DNA of 32,812 bases from Aureobasidium sp. EXF-3400 (lineage: Eukaryota; Ascomycota; Dothideomycetes; Dothideales; Saccotheciaceae), in the NCBI GenBank assembly GCA_024195585.1, contig SWBL01000447.1, forward strand, positions 1 to 32,812, in the 5' to 3' direction. The translations under genes were made by a program, and so were the position numbers. Of this stretch, positions 20,901 through 30,501 are shown one piece after another (position 1 is the stretch's first letter; each line of letters begins with the position of its first letter). The notes below the pieces were generated by a model. It had not been told where the DNA came from, did not search any database, and was given only the letters and a program-made list of their open reading frames with translations.

Positions 20901-22096
20901 ATCTGAGAAGTCTCCAAGGGCACCAAGACTGGCATAGCAGCTGATTTTAAGGTTAGCGCATGTCTCTAACATTATACAAACCGGGAAACTCACGGATGGT
21001 CCTCTTCGTTCAAACCCAGATTTCGTCCGGGGATCTTGTCATCTGCCAGTCATTAGCACAGTTCAAGATCAAATACAATGCAGTCAGCATACAGTCTTGT
21101 GCGCTCAGCGTACGAGCAAGATCTACTTTTGCGTCTCGATATGTGGGCCGAGAGGGGTTGGGAGCTGCGTGACTTGCACAGTAGTCATCCATCAGATACT
21201 GCAACTCAGTGACCAGCCTCTCGAGCATCGGACGCAACAAGTCCGGGTCTTCAACTGATTTCGGCGAGGGTATTGTCCACTGATCGTCGCCATTTGTATC
21301 CTCGGCTTTTCTAAATCCCATGCGATAAAGTAGCAAGTCGCAGTCGGTTCCGAACGCTTCCATGAATCTCTTATTCCTCGCGGGAAAGCTGCGTCTAACA
21401 TTGTCCTTATTCAGAGAATCCGAAACATATCTCTTGAAGCGGGTGAAAACATCCAAAGGGGTAGCCTGGCGCACACCCTCGCGGTCCGGAGTGACTTCGA
21501 GGACGTGCTCATAGCGGCGTTTCAAAGCTTCGGTATCGGTGAGGACTAGTATGTCTTCTTTGGACAAGATGGGTTTCTCGTATGAGACGTGGACGTGGGC
21601 TTGACAGGCGAGGTTGGAGCACTCAAAGTAGTAGCTGACTTGTGATGAACTGGTTGATGTGTGGCGCAGATGATGAAGTGAATACTCTCGACTGGGACAC
21701 GGTTGTCTGCAACCAGATTCCGGGTAGTCGATGGAGAGAGTGAGGTAGAGCCGACATTTCCTACAGGAAGCAGCGACCTTCCAGCAAGTGTCCTGTTGCG
21801 CAGACTCATCAAGACGCGGTAGATTGCAGCGGTCTATGTGAGTGTAGTATTCATGCTTGCAGCTGCCTCTATCCAAGACCAAGGGTGGACCTGTGCGAGC
21901 TTTGCCGTCGAATTGCGGAGGGTTGTCGAGAAGGATGTTACGATTCGCGACGATAGATTGAGGATCGAGCCGGAGAAGGTCTTGAAGGAACTTAGGCGCA
22001 GTCTTACCTGTAGTCAAAGTGTGGTTAGCGGACTTATGTCGAAGTTTGTTTGGGAGGCAGCAGTATAGTACCAGGTTGCGAAGCCCGGGGAGGCAT
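17981..22096 (-). CDS. UBP2: Ubiquitin carboxyl-terminal hydrolase Ubp2 (USP family)
   Basis: Eight exons: 22096-22072, 22007-21093, 21042-20994, 20940-20742, 20688-20493, 20445-20354, 20120-19093 and 19040-17981. Introns are 47-64 nt except one of 233 nt (20121-20353). The product has 1187 residues, a usual fungal Ubp2 length. The first exon codes only for MPPRASQP, followed by GKTAPKFLQDLL. The N-terminal half contains a Cys/His-rich region (CKHEYYTHIDRC...CRKC). The USP core has the Cys box WPVGLISHGNTCYLNSLLQYYF (C609) and the His box GSTGHGHYWTCIYD (H1072), separated by a large insertion rich in Ser, Thr and Pro. In yeast Ubp2 trims K63-linked ubiquitin with Rsp5 and Rup1, affecting membrane-protein sorting. 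The acceptor of intron 5 is a tandem AAGCAG, so residue 462 may be optional. It diverges from the complex I subunit gene. Confidence 0.93.
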
Positions 22097-22504
22097 GGCC
22101 GTGACAGAGTCGGCGAGACTCTGATATGGAGAGGAGAGCTGGCCAGGAGAGGACTCAACGGATAGAGAGAAAACGAATTGAGGTCGTAGGGAGTGTTTCC
22201 CTTCAAGTGTTTGGACAGGGCAATCACAAGATTTGGACAGTCGCTGCCACCGTCACATGGAATTTGGCGACGTCAGCGAAGCCTCCGGAACGTGGAAGGA
22301 ACGCCGCGCACCAGCCACAAAGACTCTCGCAGCCACAGTGGCTCCTTCCCGCCGTCGCCAGCGCGTCCAAGCGTCAAAGGTCAGCATCAAGCGCCAAGAG
22401 TTAGAGCGGAAAGCGCGACCTCGTGCGAACCGGCGCCGCGACAGCATCATCTTGGATTGAGCTCGTCAATCCTCCCGCCAACGACGTACTCGATCAACAC
22501 CAAT
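22097..22504. promoter_or_regulatory. Divergent intergenic region between UBP2 and the NDUFA11-like gene
   Basis: About 408 bp lie between the ATGs and must hold both promoters. A GACGTCA core (half of a cAMP-response-like element) occurs near 22269. The open frames reaching into this region end in UTR sequence and are not credible genes. Confidence 0.4.
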
Positions 22505-23246
22505 ATGGCTCAGCAAGAGGAGCAACCCTACCGCCCCAAGGATGCCCTGGGCTCCGCTATCAAGGCCGGCATGATCACCACCGGTGCCGGTCTCTTCGTC
22601 TCGACCATCCAAAACACCCTCACAAAGCAGAACTATGGTTCCATGGGCGCCTTCACCAAGTTCGGTGGCACTACTGCCGTCTACGGTATGCCAGATTTGT
22701 GCATTGGTGCACTCGACTGAGCTAATAAGTCCACAGGTGCCATGGGAGTTGCCTACGAGTTCACCAGATGCGCCTCGGCCAACCTTAGACAAAGCGACGA
22801 TGCTTGGAACTCATTCTGGGGTGGTCTCGCCGGTGGCTCAATGCTCGGCCTCAGACGTATGCTTTCTTCGACTTCAATTGACCCACTTACGCAATTACTA
22901 AGAACCATCCAGTCCGCACCGCTCCCGCTGTCGCTGGCTACGGAACCGCCCTTGCCGTCGTCCTCGGCACCTGGCAGTACGCCGGTGGCAAGATCACCGG
23001 ATACGCAATCGATCCCACAGTCGACGAGGTTGCCCGAAAAGAATATGTCCGTAAGAACAGGAGGAGATCAATGGAAGAGACACTCGAGCAGATTGGCGAG
23101 GGACGCGGTATGAACATTCTGCCTTTACGACTGAAGAACGTACACTGACTATTGCAGGAATCTTCGGACCCGGTTACCAGGAGAGAAGAGCAGAGAGACT
23201 CCAGCAAAACTACGGCATCGAGGTGCCAACAGCTTCCTCTTCCTAG
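22505..23246 (+). CDS. nuo-21.3b: NADH:ubiquinone oxidoreductase 21.3 kDa subunit (NDUFA11 / Tim17 family)
   Basis: Four exons (22505-22685, 22737-22856, 22913-23107, 23158-23246) with introns of 51, 56 and 50 nt give 194 residues. The product is an accessory membrane subunit of mitochondrial complex I, related to Neurospora NUO-21.3b and animal NDUFA11 (B14.7). The pattern YRPKDALGSAIKAGMITTGAGLFVSTIQN, FTKFGGTTAVYG, GVAYEFTRCASANLR and WNSFWGGLAGGSMLGLR shows the Gly-rich helices of the Tim17/22/23 fold. The C-terminal EVARKEYVRKNRRRSMEETLEQIGEGRGIFGPGYQERRAERL motif (in short blocks) is typical of the fungal subunit. There is no cleaved presequence, as expected for this class. All splice sites preserve the frame, and no single uninterrupted frame covers the protein. 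Confidence 0.93.
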
Positions 23247-24132
23247 ACCTTTAACGTTTGTAGATACCTTTCACGCTATTGCCTCCTCTGTTCATCATAT
23301 CACCCATACTTGCTTCGATAGAGCACGACAGATTTCTGGCTCCCGACCTCCATCCATCCCGGATGCCTTGTGAGACAGAACAAGGAGTGCCCCGTCCACA
23401 CCAGACTTTGAACTCTATGTATACTACGAAACATACAAGCAAAGGCTCCATGTAGCGATTCACAGGTGGTTTAGTCGTCCTGCTAGACAATCGTGCTGTG
23501 ATACCTGTCTGGATCAGAACGTGATGATTGTTTACCCACAAGCCATGCTCTTGCTGTGTTTATTTTCTCTCGGCTCAGCTATGCCCCTGTTTTATATGTC
23601 AATGCCTCCGATAAATGGCTCTTCATATTGTCTGTGCATGTATAGGTGCCACAGCAGGTTTTCGGAAGGTAGCTCCCGCTTCCACCTCACAAACCCCGCA
23701 TCCATGATCAAAGTGGGGGATGAAGAGATCAGCAATCAAAGAGGTGTGCTGAACAACAACACATGCGCACCGCACGATCTGTTTGGTGCTCTTCCCCTGA
23801 GGAATAGGCAGGTAAGGTCCAAAAACATCCTCTGCACAACAGCTGCATGCCACACCGCTCCCACGAGGTATTATGGAAGAATGTCTGGGTAAACTCTGAT
23901 TGACTCTACCGCGGGGTTCTGTTCGCTCGACCAATACATCTAGTACAACTCTAGATACATACCAGACCTGGTGACATCAGGATTCAGCTGTTGTGTCCAT
24001 GTGCCGTCCAGCAATCTGATACACTTATATCTCGCATACTTCTTCACTTCTCGGGCTTTTCTTATCTCCTTTCAACAACAAGACTGACAATACACTTTTT
24101 TCTTAGACACGCCCACCACCACCAATTTCTCT
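23247..24132. other. Intergenic region between the complex I subunit and TBCC genes
   Basis: This 886-bp interval holds the 3' UTR of one gene and the promoter of the next. It contains an open frame of 115-123 codons (Met at 23521 or 23545, stop before 23892) that starts with a signal-like stretch (MLLLCLFSLGSA) and has several Cys. I do not recognise it, and it may be chance. Confidence 0.4.
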
Positions 24133-25454
24133 ATGACTGCCATTGCGACAACACAGCCAACAAGACTCGAGATGAGTGAACAGGAACGTTTCTTCCGGTA
24201 CTTCCAAACCGAAGTTGCTGGTGCGTGTCCTGCTCTTCCTGTACAGCAACCGGCATAGGACTTCTTTACTGATCGATGCATCTTGAACCTTAGCGCTGCA
24301 GGAGCGAATGCAAATCATCCAAGACCATGGCACTTCTGGCGGTGAACGAGCAGATGCCATCGACCACTGTCTAGCCGGAATCTCAAAACTATCCAACGAG
24401 GTGAAGGACGTATCTGGATCTCTGCCGGCACATGATCAAAGGACGTACAGCGAGGTTAGCCACACATTGATCAGATTCCTCCAACCCCGGACCTAAACCT
24501 TGAATAGGCTATCAAAGCATTGTCAGAGAAACTACAGAAGACGCGAGCTCAGGCAGCACCTAAACCAAAATTCTCCTTCAAGAAGAAGAACGCATCTGCA
24601 ATCTCTATCAACGATGCAGCAGAGTTGGCAGCCAAGAAACGCCTTCTCCAACCATACAGTAACTTCTCATCAGGAGTGTCTTCTTTCGCAACGACGCCAT
24701 TGACCATGCCCCAAACACCTGCCAATGGTCCCGCTGTCGAAGACTCTCAGCCCGAGGACGCCAATACCACTACCTCCGGCACAATTACTGAGGGCGTACG
24801 GAAGCTCTCCTTCTCTAAAGCTGACAAGATACACATCTCCAACCACAGCAAAATTCACATCATGCTCCCTTCCTCCGCCACTCACGCCACATCTGGAACT
24901 TCTGGCACAGTGACCAACATCCGTGACAGCGTGATTGATATGAGCATCTCCGCAGCTTCTGCATTTGCTACTCTTACTTTGAAAAATATCAAGGGCTCAC
25001 TGATAGTGTGTGGGCATGTTGACGGTGCTGTCCACATTACAAATGTCAACGACTCAATTCTGGTAGTGGCAACGAGACAATTTCGCATGCACGAGAGCAA
25101 GAATGTCAAGGTCTATATGCTTTGTAAAAGCAGGCCGATCATTGAAGATTGCGAGAGTATCGAATTTGCAGAAATGCCTGAATGTTATGTAAGTCTGCTT
25201 CTACTTCCTCGTGTCATACGGACGTCGAAAGGTATGTGTTTGCTAATGACTGAAACTAGGCCACGGAAAAGGACAAAGACATCAAGAACATGTACGACCA
25301 AGTCGATGACTTCAAGTGGCTCAAGGCAGAACACAGCCCAAATTGGAGCGTGATGGATGCGGACAAACGCATCAAAGATGAGGTCTGGAAGGAGGTTGTG
25401 CCAGGTAGCCCTAAGAGCGGTGTTGAAGAGATTCTAAAGGCAGTCGGAATATGA
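24133..25454 (+). CDS. TBCC: Tubulin-specific chaperone C (tubulin-folding cofactor C)
   Basis: Four exons (24133-24220, 24294-24454, 24508-25188, 25260-25454) with introns of 73, 53 and 71 nt give 374 residues. Cofactor C stimulates GTP hydrolysis by beta-tubulin in the cofactor supercomplex and releases alpha/beta dimers; the yeast counterpart is Cin2. The N-terminal 110 residues form a helical, spectrin-like segment (MSEQERFFRYFQTEVA, AIKALSEKLQKTRAQ) that binds tubulin. A Ser/Thr-rich linker leads to the TBCC beta-helix (about 190-320). It shows repeated short strands (ADKIHISNHSKIHIMLP, GSLIVCGHVDGAVHITNVNDSILVVA) and the catalytic TRQFRMHESKNVKVYM (R276, inferred arginine finger) followed by SRPIIEDCESIEFA. 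The last exon (DDFKWLKAEHSPNWSV) completes the usual C-terminus. Confidence 0.93.
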
Positions 25455-26372
25455 GTCGTAGCTAGAATACATTTCACGAACAAACAATCGCATGATACAT
25501 CTTCCATGGCTCGTTTGTAACTGATCATCTTTCTACCATTGCATTTTTAGACAATAATCAATCAATGTGCGACTGAACACATTCTCATCTAATTCATCTC
25601 GGCCGTACAAAAGTCCTTGTGACCATTGGACTCACCCGTGAACCTGTCGGCGATGTCATACAAAGGCACCTCATCGTCATGAGCGGACGTTAAGAACTGC
25701 CACAACGAGAATAGTGTTTCGGAGGTGACTCGCGGGGAGGCTGGGAGACGATCAGCGAGCTTCTCCTCCAACCTCCAACGCGTATCGCCAAGTCGGATTC
25801 TTCTCGCTCCTATCCACGATTTCTTTCTCTTCTACATAACTCTGCCACATGAGCAAGGTATTAATCTGAATTCAGGAGATCTGAAAGTGCTCTCAGACAA
25901 ATGAAGCTATCCTGGAGGTGACGTATCTTGGCAGTTGAGTTGTGAAACAACGAGCCAGGTACCACGACTGCAGATCACGGCTTCTAGCAAGTCGAAGGAG
26001 GTTGCGATGAGCAGGGGTGCACTTGCCCTCTGCCTACTCATGTGTCCGAAATGTTGATCGTTCCTGTCCATCGACGTGGGAAAGAACTACCACCCACTCT
26101 TATGATGACATGTGATGCTGCTTCCTGCTTTGCACGACCGTCTTGTTCTTCAACAAAACCAGACGAATATCCTCCTCTTTGCTTCCAACCACAACAACAT
26201 CTTTGCATCCATCATCAAAACATTCGACCATCAACGGCTCTGCATCATCTTCAATTACTGGTTCATCGAGTACCGTCAACAGCAAACACATATCCTCCCA
26301 AGATCATCAAGAACAACCAAGATCCTCATCGCCGCCCACATATTCCATCAACACAACCATCTCGAATCCATC
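25455..26372. other. Intergenic region between TBCC and the small secreted protein
   Basis: This 918-bp stretch contains no confirmed gene. A minus-strand open segment (about 25589-25830, ending MN-stop at 25589) reads like protein (GDTRWRLEEKLADRLPAS, FSLWQFLTSAHDDEVPLYD) without matching a family I know; see findings. The last 250 bases should be the promoter of the next gene. Confidence 0.4.
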
Positions 26373-26950
26373 ATGCATTTCTTCACAGCCATATTCTCGC
26401 TCTTCGCAGCCACTGCCACTGCTTTCCCCACCAAGCCTAGCTACCTCACTCAACCAGTCGCTCGTGACGCTGGCGATGTAAGTCTGATCTTCCGTTCAAT
26501 GCATCACCACCATTATTCGTCTCCCAACTCCATCATGTGCTACTCTGTCTTAAAATGGCTGTCGACATGCACATTGGTCTGAACATTGACTCATTGATTG
26601 CCTCTTTTTGCACATACTCATCATCGAACATCAAGAGCTCATGGCTGACATTACAATGATAGGTCTACGTCTGCACTGGTGCCAACTTCACAGGTCACTG
26701 CGAATACTTCAAGCAAGCCTTGGACACCTGTGTCATCTTGCCCGACACTCTCAGCAAACAAGTCTCAGCATTCGGACCTGACGAGGGCGCAAGATGCTTG
26801 TTGATGCAAGGAAACTGCAACGATCGCCAACCTTACCGTGATGCTTCTTACCCAGGCATCTCGGATCTGCGCAACTCTACTTTCGATGACACCGCAACAA
26901 GCTTCATCTGTTTCCACTTGTCATCAACCGAGGGGGCTCAGAGCGTGTAA
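26373..26950 (+). CDS. Small secreted six-cysteine protein (candidate effector; possible beta/gamma-crystallin-like fold)
   Basis: Two exons (26373-26477, 26663-26950) around a 185-nt intron give 130 residues. The N-terminus is a clear signal peptide (MHFFTAIFSLFAATATA, cut near residue 17), followed by a short pro-like segment. The mature part has exactly six Cys (C39, C48, C58, C80, C87, C118), enough for three disulfides. The spacing VYVCTGANFTGHC, SKQVSAFGPDEGARC and PGISDLRN...TSFIC looks like the Greek-key pattern seen in some small secreted fungal proteins; this is recalled similarity, not a search result. An N-glycosylation sequon (NFT) is present, and there is no transmembrane segment after the signal peptide. 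Function is unknown; it may act outside the cell or on a host. Confidence 0.8.
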
Positions 26951-27175
26951 GGAAATGGATGGTTGATACTCATGACTTGCTGCTGAGCAGCGTGTCTTCT
27001 CTTCCCTATGATGATTTTTTCTTCTGTTCTGGCTTTGGGCCTTGAGAGATCGGGAGCCCCAGAGGCATACTATTATACAGCACTTGAGCTCATCGCTCGT
27101 GTATTAACGATTTTATGATTTCCATCACCTGTGTACTCGTGATGTGATCTGAACTTATTCTCTTGGTCTGTGTAC

Positions 27176-27654
27176 TTAAAACTCCTCCATCTTGTAAACT
27201 TCATAGACAGGTACTTCATAAGGGTGGGCTCTGTCATCTCGATATCAGTATACACTTCGTCAATCTGTGAAAAGAAGGACATGAGAAAGGACTTACTCCT
27301 TCAGCACATCAACAACGTGCTTAACGTTTTCCTTTCCCCGTACCTGCACCTCAACTCTAACCTCCTCCAACACCTCAAGTTGACCCGGTGTTCCAATATC
27401 AGGAGTACTGTCAGGACCAGGGATGAATCTCCCTGTACCACTTGTTTCCCAGCACTTATGCCATGTCAGGTCTGACAAAGTAATCAAAGCAGTATGGGTC
27501 AGTTACTTACCACATCCGTGTATAAAGTCTTGTTCACATCCGTCAAGGAAGAAAAGATACCAGCGAGGTTTGTGCCAAAAATTGCATCTTTTGTTGCTTG
27601 TAGAGAAGTAGGAGGGACGAAGTAGCAGAGTTTGTATTTTGTTTGGTCGGCCAT
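27176..27654 (-). CDS. NIF3-like (NGG1p-interacting factor 3 family) small protein
   Basis: Three exons (27654-27511, 27454-27297, 27230-27176) with introns of 56 and 66 nt give 118 residues. The start MADQTKYKLCYFVPPTSLQATKDAIF, the middle TDVCWETSGTGRFIPGPDSTPDIGTPGQLE and the end LKEAHPYEVPVYEVYKMEEF match the short CutA-like module found within NIF3/DUF34 proteins and as free-standing fungal proteins. The biochemical role of the family is unclear; metal binding has been suggested for the larger members. The acceptor choices follow the family motifs: intron 1 ends at CATAAG (giving CCW-like TDVCWET) and intron 2 at GATGACAG (giving AHPYE). Each intron also contains a stronger-looking earlier acceptor (TTTGTCAG, TTTTCACAG) that would lead to premature stops. 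Confidence 0.82.
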
Positions 27655-28191
27655 GGTTGAGGTATGTTTGGTCGTCGCAGGGATGTTTCAGGTTGTAGTG
27701 GTATAGAAGGTAAAAAGGGCAGGGTTGGTAATCCAACGAAAATGGTCGGAATGCAAAAAAGTATGCGGATGAGAAAGATGCAAGTATACTTCCATGTGGG
27801 AATACCACTCTTTTTGTATCTTTTACCAAGAGTCTTGTCGTTATCTTTTCCGAGCAAAAAACGACAAAAAGTGACGATATCGGAAATTCGAAAGGTTGTT
27901 GCGTGTGGGATTGTGTAACAGCAATCGCTATGGGAAGGACAAGACGGTCGTGATCGCTATGGGAAGGGGTAAGCGGCAAAACGATTTTACTTCGGACTCA
28001 ACGCGGTTTGAAGAGGAAAACACTCAACTGCCGGATAAGAGAAGAGAGTGACATAGAAATTAGAGCAGAGAGATTGTCCAGCTCTGTGTTCGTTGTAAAA
28101 GCGCGAAATCTCCAAATTCATCCCATACCAAAAACGCCTTGTCGTGAACATCAAAGAACAGAAAGAGCCGTTCGAAGCGCAGCAGGCATCA
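27655..28191. other. Intergenic region between the NIF3-like and AMMECR1 genes
   Basis: Both neighbours lie on the minus strand, so this 537-bp stretch holds the NIF3-like promoter and the AMMECR1 3' UTR. A 15-bp direct repeat (ATCGCTATGGGAAGG) occurs at 27924-27938 and 27953-27967. No gene is seen. Confidence 0.45.
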
Positions 28192-29019
28192 TCATGCGAT
28201 GACCTTCCCTCTCCACTCCTTGAACTCAGCATACTCCAAATCAACCTTCTTACCCTCATAAGTCACCAACTCCATACCAGCAGCAACCTTCCTCCACTCA
28301 TCCTTTCTACCCGACCACCCAGCCTTCCTCATCAAACTAACCAAAGCCTCCTCTTTCGTCCAACCTTGCTCTTTAGCCACATCAGGCAAATACGTAGCTC
28401 CCAACTTCCGACCCTGGTAGGTAAAACTGATCCTGACACCATGCTTACCCACCTCCCAAGCCAAGATATCACGGGTAGGATTGGAGAAATTGGTCAACAG
28501 CGTAACACAACACTGCAATTGTGGAAGTTGAGACATAGGGATGGGTGGAAAGCGAGTGTCTTCAAAAGCTGAAGTCAAAGCATAGTCCGCAAGACCTTTT
28601 TCCAGAGGTTGAGCTGCGAAGGTGCCAATGCAGCCGCGGAGGGACTTTTGACCGCTGCGTGGGGAGACTGTGTTCCAGGTTACGAAGAGAGGGTAGGAGT
28701 CTGAGGGAGAGATGTTGGAGCGAGAGGATAGAGAGGTGCGGCTGGAGGACGTGGAGGCTGGTGTCGAGGTGGACGCTGAAGTAGAGCGGGAGGTCAAGCT
28801 GGACGAGGAGGAGTTGGAGGTGGGTGTGCCGCTGTTTAGGAGGCGTGAGATGGCGGGTACGCGAGATGTGCTTGAGTCTGGCTCGTCATCGACCTCTGTT
28901 GTGCCATCCTCCTCTTCAGTCCAGAGCTCTTCGATTTGGGATAGGGATAGGGGCTTTCGTCTTTCGAAGCTAGCGACGAGCGACTCGAAGCAGTAGGCGC
29001 AGTGTACTTTGGTGGCCAT
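28192..29019 (-). CDS. AMMECR1-domain protein
   Basis: This single-exon gene encodes 275 residues. The strictly conserved AMMECR1 motif LRGCIGTF sits at 127-134, preceded by PLFVTWNTVSP and followed by LADYALTSAFEDTRFPPI and the C-terminal HGVRISFTYQGRKLGATYLPDVAKEQGW pattern (in short blocks). The family is conserved from archaea to humans; its molecular function is unsettled, though the LRGCIG motif has been proposed as an active or binding site. The N-terminus has a CAYCFESL motif with a possible Cys pair, then a Ser/Thr-rich low-complexity insert (about 66-108) that interrupts the domain, as is common in fungi. The start Met lies at the beginning of the conserved N-terminal motif and looks secure. 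Confidence 0.92.
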   Translation of the reverse strand: MATKVHCAYCFESLVASFERRKPLSLSQIEELWTEEEDGTTEVDDEPDSSTSRVPAISRLLNSGTPTSNSSSSSLTSRSTSASTSTPASTSSSRTSLSSRSNISPSDSYPLFVTWNTVSPRSGQKSLRGCIGTFAAQPLEKGLADYALTSAFEDTRFPPIPMSQLPQLQCCVTLLTNFSNPTRDILAWEVGKHGVRISFTYQGRKLGATYLPDVAKEQGWTKEEALVSLMRKAGWSGRKDEWRKVAAGMELVTYEGKKVDLEYAEFKEWRGKVIA

Positions 29020-30501
29020 GGTTATACTTAGCCTTGATGTCTTGAGGTGATAGTGGTGCTGACAGTGTGTGTGAAAGCGATAAGTGAGGCTATTACGGTC
29101 GGGAGAGCTGGTTCGAAGGATAGGTCAAGCAAGAGGTCAGAACGTCACAGAGAGAGAAGGATCGAGCGCGGTGAAAGCTGACGTTGGATGAACGAGAGCG
29201 AGAGGAGGGGCAAACGATCGAGGAAGGCACGCGAGTTGTCTATGATGTGCTTAGCACGGCGTATCGAAGGTGCTTCGAGCTGTCGTCTTGGATCTTGCTG
29301 GAACGAGCCCTGATTTGTCTGGGAAATGTCAGAAAGCAACTGCAGACTCGGTGCCTGCTGCACTGAACGAGCGACAGCCCTATCCACACAGGTCACGCAT
29401 GATGCAAGCGGGGGGCACGAGTCCAAGCGCTTGATTGATGAGGACTTGGAATCCCGTTTGGCAGGTGCTTCTATGCACAGCATACTTGTGCAAGATTTAT
29501 GCAATCCTCTGCTGGATGTATCACCCTGTCGCGGATTGCGACTCGACCTCTCACAATGACACTTACCGTTAATCGCTGTATATACTGTGATTCATGATTA
29601 GCATAGCACACTTTAAGTATCCTACTACTCCCCGCAGTAGCTTTGATTCAATTTACCAGGTTGTGGACGATGTGCAGTCGAATCAAAGACTTGGATTTGT
29701 TTCCATCGTTCTATCGTTGAATTGGCCTGCTAGGCTGCGGGGAACCATAACGCATTCCAGCCAAAATTCGAATGTGACATGCATCAATGAGCGAGTATAG
29801 ACGAGATATGGATAAGATGTTTGTATCATAATGGTCGATTGGGCAATTATCCTAGACCTACCTCTTACCACGCCGTCCGTTACCATGAGACCTTCCTTAT
29901 AAACCACTCATCTACCGACATATAATCATGTCGTACAATCAGTCCGTATATTCCGCGTATAAGCATACAGAACATACACGAAGCAGCATGACAAACATAT
30001 GATGGAAGCGATACTCTCTTTTCGTGTTTCGTGTGATGGTCGAGTAACACATAGCACAGTCAACGAGAAGAGAACCACAGAGACAAAAGAGAGATGAGAG
30101 GGAAAAGAAGTTCCAAGAAGGAAAAGCTGTAACTTGAAAGAGAATAAAAACACCCGAGAAAAGAAAAAAAAGAACCACAAAAACGTGTCAAAGATTGCCC
30201 CTTGATCCATCTCTCCCATTGATCACCAGTAGACCCTTCTCCTCTTCCGTGTCCACTGGGTAAGATCTGCTAAGGAAAAGACTATCTCCACCCCAGTCTG
30301 CAAATGTGTGCCTCAAAAGCAGTTCCCCCACCGTCCTGATTTCGAAAGCGCCTCGTTTCCAAGAGAGAAAAACAACAGACTCAAGACTCCTTACAAGCTC
30401 CTCCTTCCCCATTCCATTTCTTCATGCGTAGAATATATGAGTTTTTTGCGTGTTGTATAGTCATTGGTTGGAGCACTCATAGCGTGTCGTCGACATCGAC
30501 A
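29020..30501. other. Intergenic region between AMMECR1 and CCR4
   Basis: The longest gap in the window (1.48 kb) lies between two minus-strand genes, so it contains the AMMECR1 promoter and the CCR4 3' UTR. Minus-strand frames of 74-119 codons (for example 30188-30412, 29145-29504) lack recognisable domains. A purine-rich tract (about 30135-30180) sits in the CCR4 3' region. I see no RNA gene. Confidence 0.45.

Noticed and set aside
29926..30219. Phe-rich 97-codon minus-strand frame with hydrophobic runs
   Set aside because: It lies in the CCR4 3' region, and the hydrophobic composition comes from a purine-rich tract on the plus strand; no conserved features.
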